Shown here: in pieces, positions 1-9,386 of the stretch | Numbering within the stretch: position 1 is the stretch's first letter | Layout: the number at the start of each line of letters is the position of its first letter | Origin: Leclercia sp. S52 | Lineage (GTDB): Bacteria > Pseudomonadota > Gammaproteobacteria > Enterobacterales > Enterobacteriaceae | Assembly: GCF_039727615.1 (NCBI RefSeq) | Contig: NZ_CP152474.1 | Span: forward strand, 806,001 to 870,000 | DNA length: 64,000 nucleotides | Direction: 5' to 3' | Made by a program: the position numbers and the translations under genes | Notes under the pieces: model-generated | The model's input: only the letters and a program-made list of their open reading frames with translations | Database searches by the model: none | Told to the model about the DNA's origin: nothing

Positions 1-917
1 TTGCAGTAAACGCAGCTGTTATAGACCGACAGCGCCGCGGTCAGTACCACCACGTTCAGGGCGTTGGCCACGAAGGTATCGCCCAGCTCGTGGAAAATCA
101 GGACAAACGGGCTGGTGTCAGCGGTAACGCGGGTCCACGGCAGCAGGGAGAGCAGCACGGCCAGCGAGCCCACATAGAAGATCAGGATACGGTAGATCAC
201 CTGGTTGGTGGCTTTCGGGATGCTCTGCTCCGGGTTGTCTGCTTCAGCGGCGGTGATACCCACCAGCTCCAGACCACCGAAGGAGAACATGATGATTGCC
301 ATCATCATAACCAGGCCGGTCATACCGTGCGGCAGGAAGCCGCCCTGATCCCAGAGGTTGCTCACGCTTGCCTGCGGGCCGCCGTTGCCGCTGAACAGCA
401 GCCAGCCGCCGAACAGAATCATCGCCACAACCGCGATAACTTTAATAATGGCGAACCAGAACTCCATCTCACCGAATACTTTCACGTTAGTGAGGTTAAT
501 GGCGTTAATCACCACAAAGAAGACCGCTGCGGAGGCCCAGGTTGGGATCTCAGGCCACCAGAACTGGACGTATTTACCGACCGCGGTCAGTTCCGCCATC
601 GCCACCAGCACATACAGCACCCAGTAGTTCCAGCCGGAGGCGAAACCGGCAAAGCTGCCCCAGTATTTATAGGCAAAATGGCTAAAGGAACCGGCGACCG
701 GCTCTTCGACCACCATTTCACCCAGCTGACGCATAATAAGAAAGGCGATAAAACCGGCAATGGCGTAACCCAGAATAATACCCGGACCGGCAGACTGAAT
801 AACCGATGCGCTGCCCAGGAACAGGCCGGTACCGATAGCGCCACCGAGAGCGATAAGCTGAATATGGCGGTTTTTAAGGCCGCGCTTCAGCTGATCGCCA
901 TGCTGTTGACCATCCAT
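1..917 (-). CDS. aroP: Aromatic amino acid permease AroP (3' end cut by window edge)
   Basis: Inner-membrane proton symporter for Phe, Tyr and Trp of the APC amino acid permease family. The visible 305 residues start MDGQQHGDQLKRGLKNRH and run through the conserved first helix with GGAIGTGLFLG and many hydrophobic segments, nearly identical to E. coli AroP; about the last 150 residues lie outside the window. The start is the ATG at 917 in the context ATAATGGATGG; E. coli starts one codon earlier in alignment. Expressed leftwards, divergent from pdhR, with TyrR boxes about 45 bp upstream of the start. PheP is the closest paralogue, but the adjacent pdhR and the sequence favour AroP. Confidence 0.95.
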   Translation of the reverse strand, partial: MDGQQHGDQLKRGLKNRHIQLIALGGAIGTGLFLGSASVIQSAGPGIILGYAIAGFIAFLIMRQLGEMVVEEPVAGSFSHFAYKYWGSFAGFASGWNYWVLYVLVAMAELTAVGKYVQFWWPEIPTWASAAVFFVVINAINLTNVKVFGEMEFWFAIIKVIAVVAMILFGGWLLFSGNGGPQASVSNLWDQGGFLPHGMTGLVMMMAIIMFSFGGLELVGITAAEADNPEQSIPKATNQVIYRILIFYVGSLAVLLSLLPWTRVTADTSPFVLIFHELGDTFVANALNVVVLTAALSVYNSCVYC

Positions 918-960
918 TATGAAACCTCGTGTGTGGTTGTTATGTTCACGCTCTGGCGTG

Positions 961-1001
961 TGTAATTATGAAATTCCATTTCATGTATTTATTAGTTTAC
1001 G
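961..1001 (-). promoter_or_regulatory. Two TyrR-type boxes upstream of aroP
   Basis: The better box, TGTATT-N6-TTTACG (984-1001), fits the TyrR consensus TGTAAA-N6-TTTACA. A weaker half-match, TGTAAT-N6-ATTCCA (961-978), lies 23 bp away, centre to centre. A strong plus weak box pair is how TyrR represses aroP in E. coli. Identified by eye. Confidence 0.55.
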
Positions 1002-1339
1002 GTTCAATTGGCTGAAAAAACCGGATGTGTCTTCCGTATTCGGAAGAATAGTGTTAAGCGACGGCGAATGCACCTGCTTTATGCGCGGAGAAAGCGAGTT
1101 CGAATAAAAAGAAAGCATTTGTAAATCGTCCCGTTTAAGTCCCTTTATCAACCTATAGAATAAAAATGCTCCATAAGTGGGCAGTTTTTCATGTTTTGCT
1201 CCGCTAAATCGGTTCAGATCGCACTTTTCACCGTTTCGATAAAGTTAAAACTGCCTCCTTAGGAGTAATCAATTCATTTGTGCAGAGTTACATTTTTGAA
1301 ACGTTATTTCTGTAAGGTTGTTAAAATAAGCAGGGTTTA

Positions 1340-1353
1340 CTGATTTCAATCAA
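1340..1353. promoter_or_regulatory. FNR-like site upstream of pdhR
   Basis: CTGATTTCAATCAA differs at one base from the FNR consensus TTGAT-N4-ATCAA. It lies about 100 bp upstream of the pdhR start. Anaerobic repression of the pdh operon by FNR is known in E. coli, so the position makes sense; function here is inferred. Confidence 0.4.
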
Positions 1354-1406
1354 AACCAATATGGACAGAAGGTGAATACTTTGTTACTTTAGCGATACGA
1401 ATATGA

Positions 1407-1423
1407 AATTGGTAAGACCAATT
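1407..1423. promoter_or_regulatory. PdhR operator
   Basis: AATTGGTAAGACCAATT is a perfect dyad with the core ATTGGTnnnACCAAT recognised by PdhR. It lies about 33 bp before the pdhR ATG, where the operon promoter is autoregulated in E. coli. Pyruvate releases PdhR, so this site couples pdhR-aceEF transcription to pyruvate supply. Confidence 0.9.
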
Positions 1424-1455
1424 GACTCCGGGCAAAAAGGCGTAAGACAGGGAAT

Positions 1456-2220
1456 ATGGCCTACAGCAAAATTCGCCAACCAAAATTATCCGATGTGATT
1501 GAGCAGCAGCTGGAGTTTTTGATCCTTGAGGGGACCCTGCGCCCCGGTGAAAAACTGCCACCTGAACGCGAACTGGCTAAACAGTTCGACGTTTCCCGTC
1601 CCTCGCTGCGTGAGGCGATTCAACGTCTCGAAGCCAAGGGCCTACTGCTTCGTCGCCAGGGTGGCGGAACCTTTGTGCAAAACAGCCTGTGGCAGAGCTT
1701 CAGCGACCCGTTAGTGGAGCTGCTCTCCGACCACCCAGAATCCCAGTTCGATCTGCTTGAGACCCGTCACGCGCTTGAAGGCATCGCGGCTTACTACGCG
1801 GCGCTGCGCAGCAACGATGAAGATCGTGAACGTATTCGCGAACTCCATCAGGCCATTGAACGGGCCCAGCAGTCCGGCGATCTCGACGCCGAGTCCGACG
1901 CCGTCGTCCAGTATCAAATTGCCGTCACAGAAGCAGCCCACAACGTGGTGCTCCTCCATCTGCTACGCTGCATGGAGCCAATGCTTGCCCAGAACGTTCG
2001 TCAAAATTTTGAATTGTTGTATGCCCGTCGGGAGATGCTCCCGCTGGTCAGCAACCATCGCACCCGAGTATTCGAGGCGATAATGGCCGGGGAGCCGGAG
2101 CAGGCGCGTGAAGCGTCGCACCGTCACCTGGCTTTCATTGAGGAAATCTTGCTGGACCGCAGCCGTGAACAGAGTCGTCGAGAACGTTCACTGCGCCGCA
2201 TACAGCAACGAAAGGATTAA
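1456..2220 (+). CDS. pdhR: Pyruvate-responsive repressor PdhR
   Basis: GntR-family (FadR subfamily) repressor of the pyruvate dehydrogenase operon, derepressed by pyruvate. The 254 residues equal the E. coli length. The N-terminal winged helix-turn-helix spans about residues 10-75 ([20 protein letters not shown], then RQGGGTFV in the wing); the all-helical FCD effector domain fills residues 95-240. The start ATG at 1456 follows a weak AGGGAA ribosome-binding site. First gene of pdhR-aceE-aceF, with its own operator just upstream. Confidence 0.97.
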   Translation: MAYSKIRQPKLSDVIEQQLEFLILEGTLRPGEKLPPERELAKQFDVSRPSLREAIQRLEAKGLLLRRQGGGTFVQNSLWQSFSDPLVELLSDHPESQFDLLETRHALEGIAAYYAALRSNDEDRERIRELHQAIERAQQSGDLDAESDAVVQYQIAVTEAAHNVVLLHLLRCMEPMLAQNVRQNFELLYARREMLPLVSNHRTRVFEAIMAGEPEQAREASHRHLAFIEEILLDRSREQSRRERSLRRIQQRKD

Positions 2221-2255
2221 GCGCCAGTTTTTTTAGAGCGCGGCAACTAAACGCA

Positions 2256-2303
2256 GAACCTGTCTTATTGTGTTCTTGCCCAAGAATACAATGGGACAGG
2301 TTC
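2256..2303 (+). ncRNA. Conserved long hairpin in the aceE leader
   Basis: Two 23-nt arms (2256-2278 and 2281-2303) form a nearly complete hairpin; the three non-Watson-Crick positions are two adjacent G-U-type pairs (TT opposite GG) and one further G-U-type pair. Outer arms are GAACCTGTC and GACAGGTTC. There is no U-run after it, so it is not a simple terminator. As I remember it, E. coli keeps the outer stem with a different loop, and a predicted RNA called tp2 was placed in this same pdhR-aceE gap. It could be an mRNA-stability or processing element, or a regulatory leader. Structure is seen, role is unknown. Confidence 0.55.
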
Positions 2304-2342
2304 CAGACAAATCAACGTATTAGATAGATAAGGAATACCCCC

Positions 2343-5006
2343 ATGTCAGAACGTCTCCAAAATGACGTGGATCCGATCGAAACTCGCGACTGGCAACAGG
2401 CGATCGAATCGGTCATCCGTGAAGAAGGTGTTGAGCGTGCTCAGTATCTGATTGAACAGATGCTTTCTGAAGCCCGCAAAGGTGGCGTGAAAGTAGCTGC
2501 AGGTGCAGGGGCTAACAACTACGTAAACACGATTGCCGTCGAAGACGAACCGGAATACCCGGGCAATCTGGATCTGGAACGCCGCATCCGTTCTGCAATT
2601 CGCTGGAACGCCATCATGACCGTTCTGCGCGCGTCCAAAAAAGATCTGGAGCTGGGCGGCCACATGGCTTCCTTCCAGTCTTCTGCAACCGTTTATGAAG
2701 TGTGCTTCAACCACTTCTTCCGCGCGCGCACCGAGAAAGACGGCGGCGACCTGGTGTACTTCCAGGGCCACATCTCTCCGGGCGTGTACGCACGTGCGTT
2801 CCTGGAAGGTCGTCTGACTGAAGAGCAGATGAACAACTTCCGTCAGGAAGTTCACGGTAAAGGCCTGTCTTCTTACCCGCACCCGAAACTGATGCCAGAA
2901 TTCTGGCAGTTCCCGACTGTGTCTATGGGTCTGGGTCCAATCGGTGCGATCTACCAGGCTAAGTTCCTGAAATATCTGGAACACCGTGGTCTAAAAGACA
3001 CCTCCCAGCAGACCGTTTACGCCTTCCTGGGCGACGGCGAAATGGATGAGCCAGAATCTAAAGGTGCGATCACCATCGCGACCCGTGAGAAGCTGGACAA
3101 CCTGTGCTTCATCATCAACTGTAACCTGCAGCGTCTGGATGGTCCGGTAACCGGTAACGGCAAGATCATCAACGAACTGGAAGGCATCTTCGCAGGTGCT
3201 GGCTGGAACGTGATTAAAGTCATGTGGGGCGGTCGTTGGGATGAGCTGCTGCGTAAAGACACCAGCGGTAAACTGCTCCAGCTGATGCAGGAAACCGTTG
3301 ATGGCGACTACCAGACCTTCAAATCCAAAGACGGTGCCTACGTTCGTGAGCACTTCTTCGGTAAATATCCTGAGACCGCAGCCCTGGTTGCAGACTGGAC
3401 TGACGATCAGATCTGGGCCCTGAACCGTGGTGGTCACGATCCGAAGAAAGTCTACGCTGCACTGAAAAAAGCGCAGGAAACCAAAGGCAAAGCAACTGTA
3501 ATCCTGGCTCATACCGTTAAAGGTTATGGCATGGGTGACACTGCCGAAGGGAAAAACATCGCGCACCAGGTTAAGAAAATGAACATGGACGGCGTGCGTT
3601 ATATCCGCGACCGTTTCAACGTTCCAGTGACCGACGAGCAGGTTGAAAACCTCTCTTACATCACCTTCCCGGAAGGTTCGGAAGAGCACACCTATCTGCA
3701 CGCGCAGCGTCAGAAACTGAACGGCTACCTGCCGTCCCGTCAGGTGAACTTCACTGAGAAACTGGAACTGCCAGCGCTGGAAGACTTCTCTCAGCTGCTG
3801 GAAGAGCAGAACAAAGAGATCTCCACCACTATCGCCTTCGTGCGTGCCCTGAACGTGATGCTGAAGAACAAGTCGATCAAAGATCGTCTGGTTCCAATCA
3901 TCGCTGACGAAGCGCGTACCTTCGGTATGGAAGGTCTGTTCCGTCAGATCGGTATCTACAGCCCGAACGGTCAGCAGTACACTCCGCAGGACCGCGAGCA
4001 GGTTGCATACTACAAAGAAGACGAGAAAGGTCAGATCCTGCAGGAAGGTATCAACGAACTGGGTGCAGGCGCATCCTGGCTGGCTGCTGCGACCTCTTAC
4101 AGCACCAACAACCTGCCGATGATCCCGTTCTACATCTACTACTCCATGTTCGGTTTCCAGCGTATCGGTGACCTGTGCTGGCAGGCTGGCGACCAACAGG
4201 CTCGCGGCTTCCTGGTAGGTGGTACTTCTGGTCGTACGACCCTGAACGGTGAAGGTCTGCAGCACGAAGATGGCCACAGCCACATTCAGTCTCTGACTAT
4301 CCCTAACTGTATCTCTTACGACCCGTCTTACGCGTACGAAGTGGCAGTCATCATGCATGACGGTCTGACCCGTATGTACGGTGAAGCGCAAGAGAACATT
4401 TACTACTACATCACCACCCTGAACGAAAACTACCACATGCCGGCCATGCCAGCAGGTGCCGAGGAAGGTATCCGTAAAGGTATCTACAAACTCGAAACCG
4501 TTGCAGGTAGCAAAGGTAAAGTTCAGCTGCTGGGCTCCGGCTCTATCCTGCGTCACGTCCGTGAAGCAGCACAGATCCTGGCGAACGACTACGGCGTCGG
4601 TTCTGACGTGTACAGCGTAACCTCCTTCACCGAACTGGCGCGTGATGGCCAGGATTGTGAGCGCTGGAACATGCTGCACCCACTGGAAACTCCGCGCGTT
4701 CCGTACATCGCTCAGGTGATGAACGACGCTCCAGCGGTCGCTTCAACTGACTATATGAAACTGTTCGCTGAGCAGGTTCGTACTTACGTTCCAGCTGATG
4801 ATTATCGCGTTCTGGGTACTGACGGCTTCGGTCGTTCTGACAGCCGCGAAAACCTGCGTCACCACTTCGAAGTTGATGCTTCTTACGTGGTTGTAGCAGC
4901 ACTGGGCGAACTGGCTAAACGTGGCGAAATCGATAAGAAAGTGGTTGCGGACGCAATTACCAAATTCAACATCGATGCAGAAAAAGTTAACCCGCGTCTG
5001 GCGTAA
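2343..5006 (+). CDS. aceE: Pyruvate dehydrogenase E1 component
   Basis: Thiamine-diphosphate-dependent E1 of the pyruvate dehydrogenase complex, decarboxylating pyruvate and acetylating the lipoyl groups of AceF in the cytoplasm. It has 887 residues, the full family length for the homodimeric E1. The ThDP/Mg motif begins with GDG at residue 230 and continues to N-C-N at 259-261. A second transketolase-like pyrimidine domain follows (about 480-700) and a C-terminal domain ends the protein. Start ATG is preceded by AAGGAATA. Followed 14 bp later by aceF in one transcription unit. Codon use is that of a highly expressed gene. Confidence 0.98.
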   Translation: MSERLQNDVDPIETRDWQQAIESVIREEGVERAQYLIEQMLSEARKGGVKVAAGAGANNYVNTIAVEDEPEYPGNLDLERRIRSAIRWNAIMTVLRASKKDLELGGHMASFQSSATVYEVCFNHFFRARTEKDGGDLVYFQGHISPGVYARAFLEGRLTEEQMNNFRQEVHGKGLSSYPHPKLMPEFWQFPTVSMGLGPIGAIYQAKFLKYLEHRGLKDTSQQTVYAFLGDGEMDEPESKGAITIATREKLDNLCFIINCNLQRLDGPVTGNGKIINELEGIFAGAGWNVIKVMWGGRWDELLRKDTSGKLLQLMQETVDGDYQTFKSKDGAYVREHFFGKYPETAALVADWTDDQIWALNRGGHDPKKVYAALKKAQETKGKATVILAHTVKGYGMGDTAEGKNIAHQVKKMNMDGVRYIRDRFNVPVTDEQVENLSYITFPEGSEEHTYLHAQRQKLNGYLPSRQVNFTEKLELPALEDFSQLLEEQNKEISTTIAFVRALNVMLKNKSIKDRLVPIIADEARTFGMEGLFRQIGIYSPNGQQYTPQDREQVAYYKEDEKGQILQEGINELGAGASWLAAATSYSTNNLPMIPFYIYYSMFGFQRIGDLCWQAGDQQARGFLVGGTSGRTTLNGEGLQHEDGHSHIQSLTIPNCISYDPSYAYEVAVIMHDGLTRMYGEAQENIYYYITTLNENYHMPAMPAGAEEGIRKGIYKLETVAGSKGKVQLLGSGSILRHVREAAQILANDYGVGSDVYSVTSFTELARDGQDCERWNMLHPLETPRVPYIAQVMNDAPAVASTDYMKLFAEQVRTYVPADDYRVLGTDGFGRSDSRENLRHHFEVDASYVVVAALGELAKRGEIDKKVVADAITKFNIDAEKVNPRLA

Positions 5007-5020
5007 GAGGTAAAAGAATA

Positions 5021-6922
5021 ATGGCTATCGAAATCAATGTACCGGACATCGGGGCTGATGAAGTTGAAATCACCGAGATCCTGGTCAAACCAGGCGACAA
5101 AGTTGAAGCTGAACAGTCGCTGATCACCGTAGAAGGCGACAAAGCCTCTATGGAAGTCCCGTCTCCTCAGGCTGGCATCGTTAAAGAGATCAAAGTCTCT
5201 GTTGGCGATAAAACCGAGACTGGCAAACTGATCATGATTTTCGATTCCGCCGACGGTGCAGCAGCTGCTGCACCTGCGCAGGAAGAGAAGAAAGAAGCCG
5301 CTCCGGCCGCCGCTGCTCCAGCAGCTGCCGCGGCAGCGAAAGAAGTGAACGTGCCTGACATCGGCGGTGACGAAGTTGAAGTTACCGAGATCCTGGTGAA
5401 AGTGGGCGATACCGTTGCCGCTGAGCAGTCCCTGATCACCGTAGAAGGCGACAAAGCCTCTATGGAAGTCCCGGCGCCGTTCGCAGGTACCGTTAAAGAG
5501 ATCAAGATCAACACCGGTGACAAAGTGTCTACTGGCTCCCTGATCATGGTCTTCGAAGTAGCGGGCGCAGCGCCTGCTGCTGCTCCAGCTCAGGCAGCTG
5601 CTCCGGCGGCCGCTGCTGCCCCAGCTGCGGCTGGCGGTGCGAAAGACGTTAACGTACCGGACATCGGCGGTGACGAAGTTGAAGTGACCGAAGTGATGGT
5701 GAAAGTGGGCGACAAAGTTGCTGCTGAACAGTCACTGATCACCGTCGAAGGCGACAAAGCTTCTATGGAAGTTCCTGCGCCGTTCGCGGGTACCGTTAAA
5801 GAGATCAAAATCAGCACCGGCGACAAAGTGTCTACCGGCTCCCTGATCATGGTCTTCGAAGTGGAAGGCGCTGCGCCTGCTGCGGCTCCGGCTGCTGCTG
5901 CCGCTCCGGCACCTGCTGCTGCACCGGCTCAGGCTGCTAAACCTGCTGCGGCTCCTGCTGCGAAAGCAGAAGGCAAATCTGAGTTCGCTGAGAATGACGC
6001 TTACGTCCACGCGACTCCGCTGATTCGTCGCCTGGCGCGCGAATTCGGTGTGAACCTGGCGAAAGTGAAAGGCACCGGTCGTAAAGGCCGTATCCTGCGC
6101 GAAGACGTTCAGGCTTACGTGAAAGACGCGGTTAAGCGCGCTGAAGCGGCACCAGCTGCTGCCACCGGTGGCGGTATCCCGGGCATGCTGCCATGGCCGA
6201 AAGTCGACTTCAGCAAGTTCGGCGAAATCGAAGAAGTGGAACTGGGCCGTATCCAGAAGATCTCTGGTGCTAACCTGAGCCGTAACTGGGTGATGATCCC
6301 GCACGTTACGCACTTCGACAAAACTGATATCACCGATCTGGAAGCGTTCCGTAAACAGCAGAACGCCGAAGCTGAGAAGCGTAAACTGGACGTGAAATTC
6401 ACCCCAGTGGTCTTCATCATGAAGGCGGTTGCCGCTGCCCTTGAGCAGATGCCACGCTTCAACAGCTCCCTGTCCGAAGACGGCCAGAAGCTGACGCTGA
6501 AGAAATACATCAACATCGGTGTTGCGGTTGATACGCCAAATGGTCTGGTTGTTCCGGTCTTCAAAGACGTGAACAAGAAGAGCATCACTGAGCTGTCCCG
6601 CGAACTGACCGTGATCTCCAAGAAAGCGCGTGACGGTAAGCTGACTGCTGGCGAAATGCAGGGCGGTTGCTTCACCATCTCCAGCATCGGCGGCCTGGGT
6701 ACCACCCACTTCGCGCCGATTGTTAACGCGCCGGAAGTGGCGATCCTCGGTGTCTCCAAGTCTGCGATGGAGCCTGTGTGGAACGGTAAAGAGTTTACTC
6801 CGCGTCTGATGATGCCGATTTCTCTCTCCTTCGACCACCGCGTGATCGACGGTGCTGATGGTGCGCGCTTCATTACCATTATCAACAACACCCTGAGCGA
6901 CATTCGCCGCCTGGTGATGTAA
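5021..6922 (+). CDS. aceF: Dihydrolipoyl acetyltransferase E2 (three lipoyl domains)
   Basis: Core of the pyruvate dehydrogenase complex, moving the acetyl group from E1 to CoA. The 633 residues (E. coli 630) contain three tandem lipoyl domains, each with the GDKASMEVP motif (lipoyl lysine K41 in the first), joined by Ala/Pro-rich flexible linkers. Then come a peripheral subunit-binding domain (about 330-370: [20 protein letters not shown]) and the catalytic domain ending in the HRVIDGADG active-site motif. The three lipoyl segments share long near-identical DNA, so recombination could change their number. A terminator follows directly. Confidence 0.98.
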   Translation: MAIEINVPDIGADEVEITEILVKPGDKVEAEQSLITVEGDKASMEVPSPQAGIVKEIKVSVGDKTETGKLIMIFDSADGAAAAAPAQEEKKEAAPAAAAPAAAAAAKEVNVPDIGGDEVEVTEILVKVGDTVAAEQSLITVEGDKASMEVPAPFAGTVKEIKINTGDKVSTGSLIMVFEVAGAAPAAAPAQAAAPAAAAAPAAAGGAKDVNVPDIGGDEVEVTEVMVKVGDKVAAEQSLITVEGDKASMEVPAPFAGTVKEIKISTGDKVSTGSLIMVFEVEGAAPAAAPAAAAAPAPAAAPAQAAKPAAAPAAKAEGKSEFAENDAYVHATPLIRRLAREFGVNLAKVKGTGRKGRILREDVQAYVKDAVKRAEAAPAAATGGGIPGMLPWPKVDFSKFGEIEEVELGRIQKISGANLSRNWVMIPHVTHFDKTDITDLEAFRKQQNAEAEKRKLDVKFTPVVFIMKAVAAALEQMPRFNSSLSEDGQKLTLKKYINIGVAVDTPNGLVVPVFKDVNKKSITELSRELTVISKKARDGKLTAGEMQGGCFTISSIGGLGTTHFAPIVNAPEVAILGVSKSAMEPVWNGKEFTPRLMMPISLSFDHRVIDGADGARFITIINNTLSDIRRLVM

Positions 6923-6927
6923 TCGAA

Positions 6928-6953
6928 GAGCCGGCCTGACGGCCGGCTTTTTT
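6928..6953 (+). terminator. Rho-independent terminator after aceF
   Basis: GAGCCGGCC-TGAC-GGCCGGCTT followed by a T-run, starting 6 bp past the aceF stop. It separates pdhR-aceEF from lpd, which has its own promoter region. Confidence 0.85.
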
Positions 6954-7019
6954 CTGGTAATCTCATGCAGTGCGTGAGCTTATTGGCGAAAGCAAAAATT
7001 CGTGAGCCGTTTGTTGTTT

Positions 7020-7045
7020 CAAAATTGTTAACAATTTTGTAAAAT
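7020..7045 (+). promoter_or_regulatory. lpd promoter region with perfect 20-bp palindrome
   Basis: A perfect 20-bp palindrome centred on GTTAAC (7020-7039; arms CAAAATTGTT and AACAATTTTG) runs into TAAAAT (7040-7045), a possible -10 box, with TTCAAA 16 bp before it as a weak -35. The repeat TGTTA/TGTAA at about one helical turn also resembles an ArcA half-site pair; ArcA controls lpd in E. coli. The palindrome is certain, the promoter assignment tentative. Confidence 0.45.
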
Positions 7046-7097
7046 GCGAGCGGATAGAACGACCCGGTGGACGACGGGTATAAATTAAGAGGTCATG

Positions 7098-8522
7098 ATG
7101 AGCACAGAAATCAAAACTCAGGTCGTAGTACTTGGGGCAGGCCCGGCAGGTTATTCCGCAGCATTCCGTGCCGCGGATTTAGGTCTGGAAACCGTCATCG
7201 TAGAACGTTACAGCACCCTCGGTGGTGTTTGTCTGAACGTCGGCTGTATCCCTTCTAAAGCGCTGCTGCACGTAGCCAAAGTTATCGAAGAGGCCAAAGC
7301 GCTGGCTGAACACGGTATCGTCTTCGGCGAGCCGAAAACCGATATCGACAAGATTCGTACCTGGAAAGAGAAAGTTATCACTCAGCTGACCGGTGGTCTG
7401 GCCGGTATGGCCAAAGGCCGTAAAGTGAAAGTGGTAAACGGTCTGGGTAAATTTACCGGGGCAAACACCCTGGAAGTGGAAGGCGAAAACGGCAAAACCG
7501 TGATCAACTTCGACAACGCAATCATCGCGGCGGGTTCCCGTCCGATCGAACTGCCGTTCATTCCACATGAAGATCCACGCGTGTGGGACTCCACCGATGC
7601 GCTGGAGCTGAAAACCGTTCCTGAACGCCTGCTGGTTATGGGTGGCGGTATCATCGGTCTGGAAATGGGCACCGTATACCATGCGCTGGGTTCACAGATT
7701 GACGTGGTTGAAATGTTCGACCAGGTTATCCCGGCTGCTGACAAAGACATCGTTAAAGTCTTCACCAAACGCATCAGCAAGAAGTTCAACCTGATGCTGG
7801 AAACCAAAGTGACTGCCGTTGAAGCGAAAGAAGACGGTATTTACGTTTCCATGGAAGGCAAAAAAGCCCCTGCAGAAGCGCAGCGTTACGACGCCGTGCT
7901 GGTAGCCATCGGCCGTGTGCCGAACGGTAAAAACCTCAATGCAGGCGCAGCGGGCGTGGAAGTTGACGACCGTGGCTTCATCCGCGTTGACAAGCAGCTG
8001 CGCACCAACGTGCCGCACATCTTTGCTATCGGCGACATCGTCGGTCAGCCAATGCTGGCACACAAAGGTGTTCACGAAGGCCACGTAGCCGCAGAAGTTA
8101 TCGCCGGCATGAAGCACTACTTCGACCCGAAAGTGATCCCATCCATCGCGTACACCGAGCCAGAAGTTGCCTGGGTTGGTCTGACTGAGAAAGAAGCGAA
8201 AGAGAAAGGCATCAGCTACGAAACCGCCACCTTCCCGTGGGCTGCTTCTGGCCGTGCTATCGCTTCCGACTGCGCAGACGGTATGACCAAACTGATCTTC
8301 GACAAAGAGACTCACCGTGTGATCGGTGGTGCGATTGTCGGCACCAACGGCGGCGAGCTGCTGGGTGAGATCGGTCTGGCGATCGAAATGGGTTGTGACG
8401 CTGAAGACATCGCGCTGACCATCCACGCTCACCCGACTCTGCACGAGTCTGTTGGCCTGGCGGCAGAAGTGTTCGAAGGTAGCATCACCGACCTGCCAAA
8501 CGCGAAAGCGAAGAAGAAGTAA
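7098..8522 (+). CDS. lpd: Dihydrolipoyl dehydrogenase E3
   Basis: FAD disulfide oxidoreductase that reoxidises dihydrolipoyl groups for the pyruvate and 2-oxoglutarate dehydrogenases and the glycine cleavage system. Residues 13-18 GAGPAG bind FAD; the redox disulfide is C45-C50 in GGVCLNVGCIPSK; the NAD domain carries GGGIIGLE; AIGDIVG is the second FAD contact; HAHPTLHE near 443-450 holds the catalytic His-Glu pair. Two ATGs are adjacent (7095 and 7098); the second is chosen because it gives the 474-residue E. coli protein (MSTEIKTQ) and better spacing from AGAGG. Separate transcription unit after the aceF terminator. Confidence 0.97.
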   Translation: MSTEIKTQVVVLGAGPAGYSAAFRAADLGLETVIVERYSTLGGVCLNVGCIPSKALLHVAKVIEEAKALAEHGIVFGEPKTDIDKIRTWKEKVITQLTGGLAGMAKGRKVKVVNGLGKFTGANTLEVEGENGKTVINFDNAIIAAGSRPIELPFIPHEDPRVWDSTDALELKTVPERLLVMGGGIIGLEMGTVYHALGSQIDVVEMFDQVIPAADKDIVKVFTKRISKKFNLMLETKVTAVEAKEDGIYVSMEGKKAPAEAQRYDAVLVAIGRVPNGKNLNAGAAGVEVDDRGFIRVDKQLRTNVPHIFAIGDIVGQPMLAHKGVHEGHVAAEVIAGMKHYFDPKVIPSIAYTEPEVAWVGLTEKEAKEKGISYETATFPWAASGRAIASDCADGMTKLIFDKETHRVIGGAIVGTNGGELLGEIGLAIEMGCDAEDIALTIHAHPTLHESVGLAAEVFEGSITDLPNAKAKKK

Positions 8523-8537
8523 TTTTCTTCCGGCATG

Positions 8538-8567
8538 AAAAAAGCGGCTCCTGAGCCGCTTTTTTTT
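8538..8567. terminator. Bidirectional terminator between lpd and the DUF2950 gene
   Basis: A-run, stem AGCGGCTC-CT-GAGCCGCT, T-run: works on both strands for the converging lpd and DUF2950/yacH operon. Confidence 0.88.
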
Positions 8568-8580
8568 ATCCTGCAAAAAC

Positions 8581-9375
8581 CTACTGCGCGACAAGTTGCC
8601 AGCGATCGTCCGGGTTAAAGGACGGCATCGCTTTCGCGTCCTCCGCTGACTTCTCGCCCAGATTGGCCTGCCAGACCCGATCGTCGCCGTTAATCATAAA
8701 GCTCATCACCCCGGTCTCGCCGTAGATCACCGGCCAGGCGATCATCGCAAAGCCTGATTTATTGTCCGGCAGGATGCGGAAATGGTAGCCGTGATACCCC
8801 TGACCTGGCTCTTTCGGGCTGAAGGCCGGGCCGAGCGGGCTGGGCGTTTCACCGGGTTTCACCGGCCAGTAGAGTCCATCTTTTTTACCCTCGCTGCTGA
8901 CAATTTTCTGCGCATACTGGGTTGTGAGGGCGTAATAGCTCTCCTGTGCATCCACGTAGGCGTGCAGCGCCTCGATGGCAGCCAGCTCATTGCGGCCCAC
9001 TTCGCGGTTGAGGATCTCCTCTTTGGCTTCCTGCATATCGAACTGCCAGCCCTCGGCGCGTTTCACCACCGGAATTGGCAACTGCCAGTGGTACTCGCCC
9101 ACGGTGAGCCAGGCCATATCGCCGTCGATCACCGTGTTATGGTTCACCTGCCAGTCGCGCTTGAAGCGATCCACCGCTTCTGGATCAACGCCGTCGGAGG
9201 GTAAAAAGGTGCGCCAGTCCTCACCGAGCAGGTTGCCCAGTTCCTTGTCGTTCTGCTCGTTGATGGCTTTCGCCAGCGCATCGGTCGCCTGTTCGGGCGT
9301 GCTGAAATGCTGTTGGGCAAAGACACCGGTCGATACCATGAACAACATCATTCCGCTGAGTAATTTACTTTTCAT
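8581..9375 (-). CDS. Secreted DUF2950-family protein
   Basis: 264 residues. An N-terminal signal peptide (MKSKLLSGMMLFMVSTGVFA, cut before QQ) predicts a periplasmic protein. The remainder resembles the DUF2950 family by its closing YHGYHFRILP...GFAMIAWPVIYGETGVMSFM section; no catalytic motif is recognisable. It is the second gene of a two-gene unit with the DUF3300 gene 11 bp upstream, so the two are probably co-translated partners in the envelope. K-12 E. coli has only yacH at this place, as far as I recall. Function unknown. Confidence 0.8.
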   Translation of the reverse strand: MKSKLLSGMMLFMVSTGVFAQQHFSTPEQATDALAKAINEQNDKELGNLLGEDWRTFLPSDGVDPEAVDRFKRDWQVNHNTVIDGDMAWLTVGEYHWQLPIPVVKRAEGWQFDMQEAKEEILNREVGRNELAAIEALHAYVDAQESYYALTTQYAQKIVSSEGKKDGLYWPVKPGETPSPLGPAFSPKEPGQGYHGYHFRILPDNKSGFAMIAWPVIYGETGVMSFMINGDDRVWQANLGEKSAEDAKAMPSFNPDDRWQLVAQ

Positions 9376-9386
9376 TGTCGTCTCCC

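Larger units (their letters stand above)
918..1455. other. aroP-pdhR divergent intergenic region
   Basis: This 538-bp gap has no convincing gene. It holds TyrR-like boxes near aroP, a 7-bp-arm inverted repeat (TCTTCCG-TATT-CGGAAGA, 1030-1047), an FNR-like site (1340-1353) and the PdhR operator (1407-1423) next to pdhR. The middle part (about 1050-1330) is AT-rich and I see nothing definite in it. Confidence 0.7.

Noticed and set aside
2991..4679. Antisense open frame of 562 codons inside aceE, and similar long antisense frames in acnB (12465-14078), aceF (5732-6838) and hemL (44681-46174)
   Set aside because: They mirror genes with strong codon bias; the products are of unusual composition, lack ribosome-binding sites and do not resemble any protein I know.
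5021..5870. Three near-identical direct repeats, possibly a CRISPR or tandem duplication
   Set aside because: They encode the three lipoyl domains of AceF, a normal feature of the enterobacterial enzyme.
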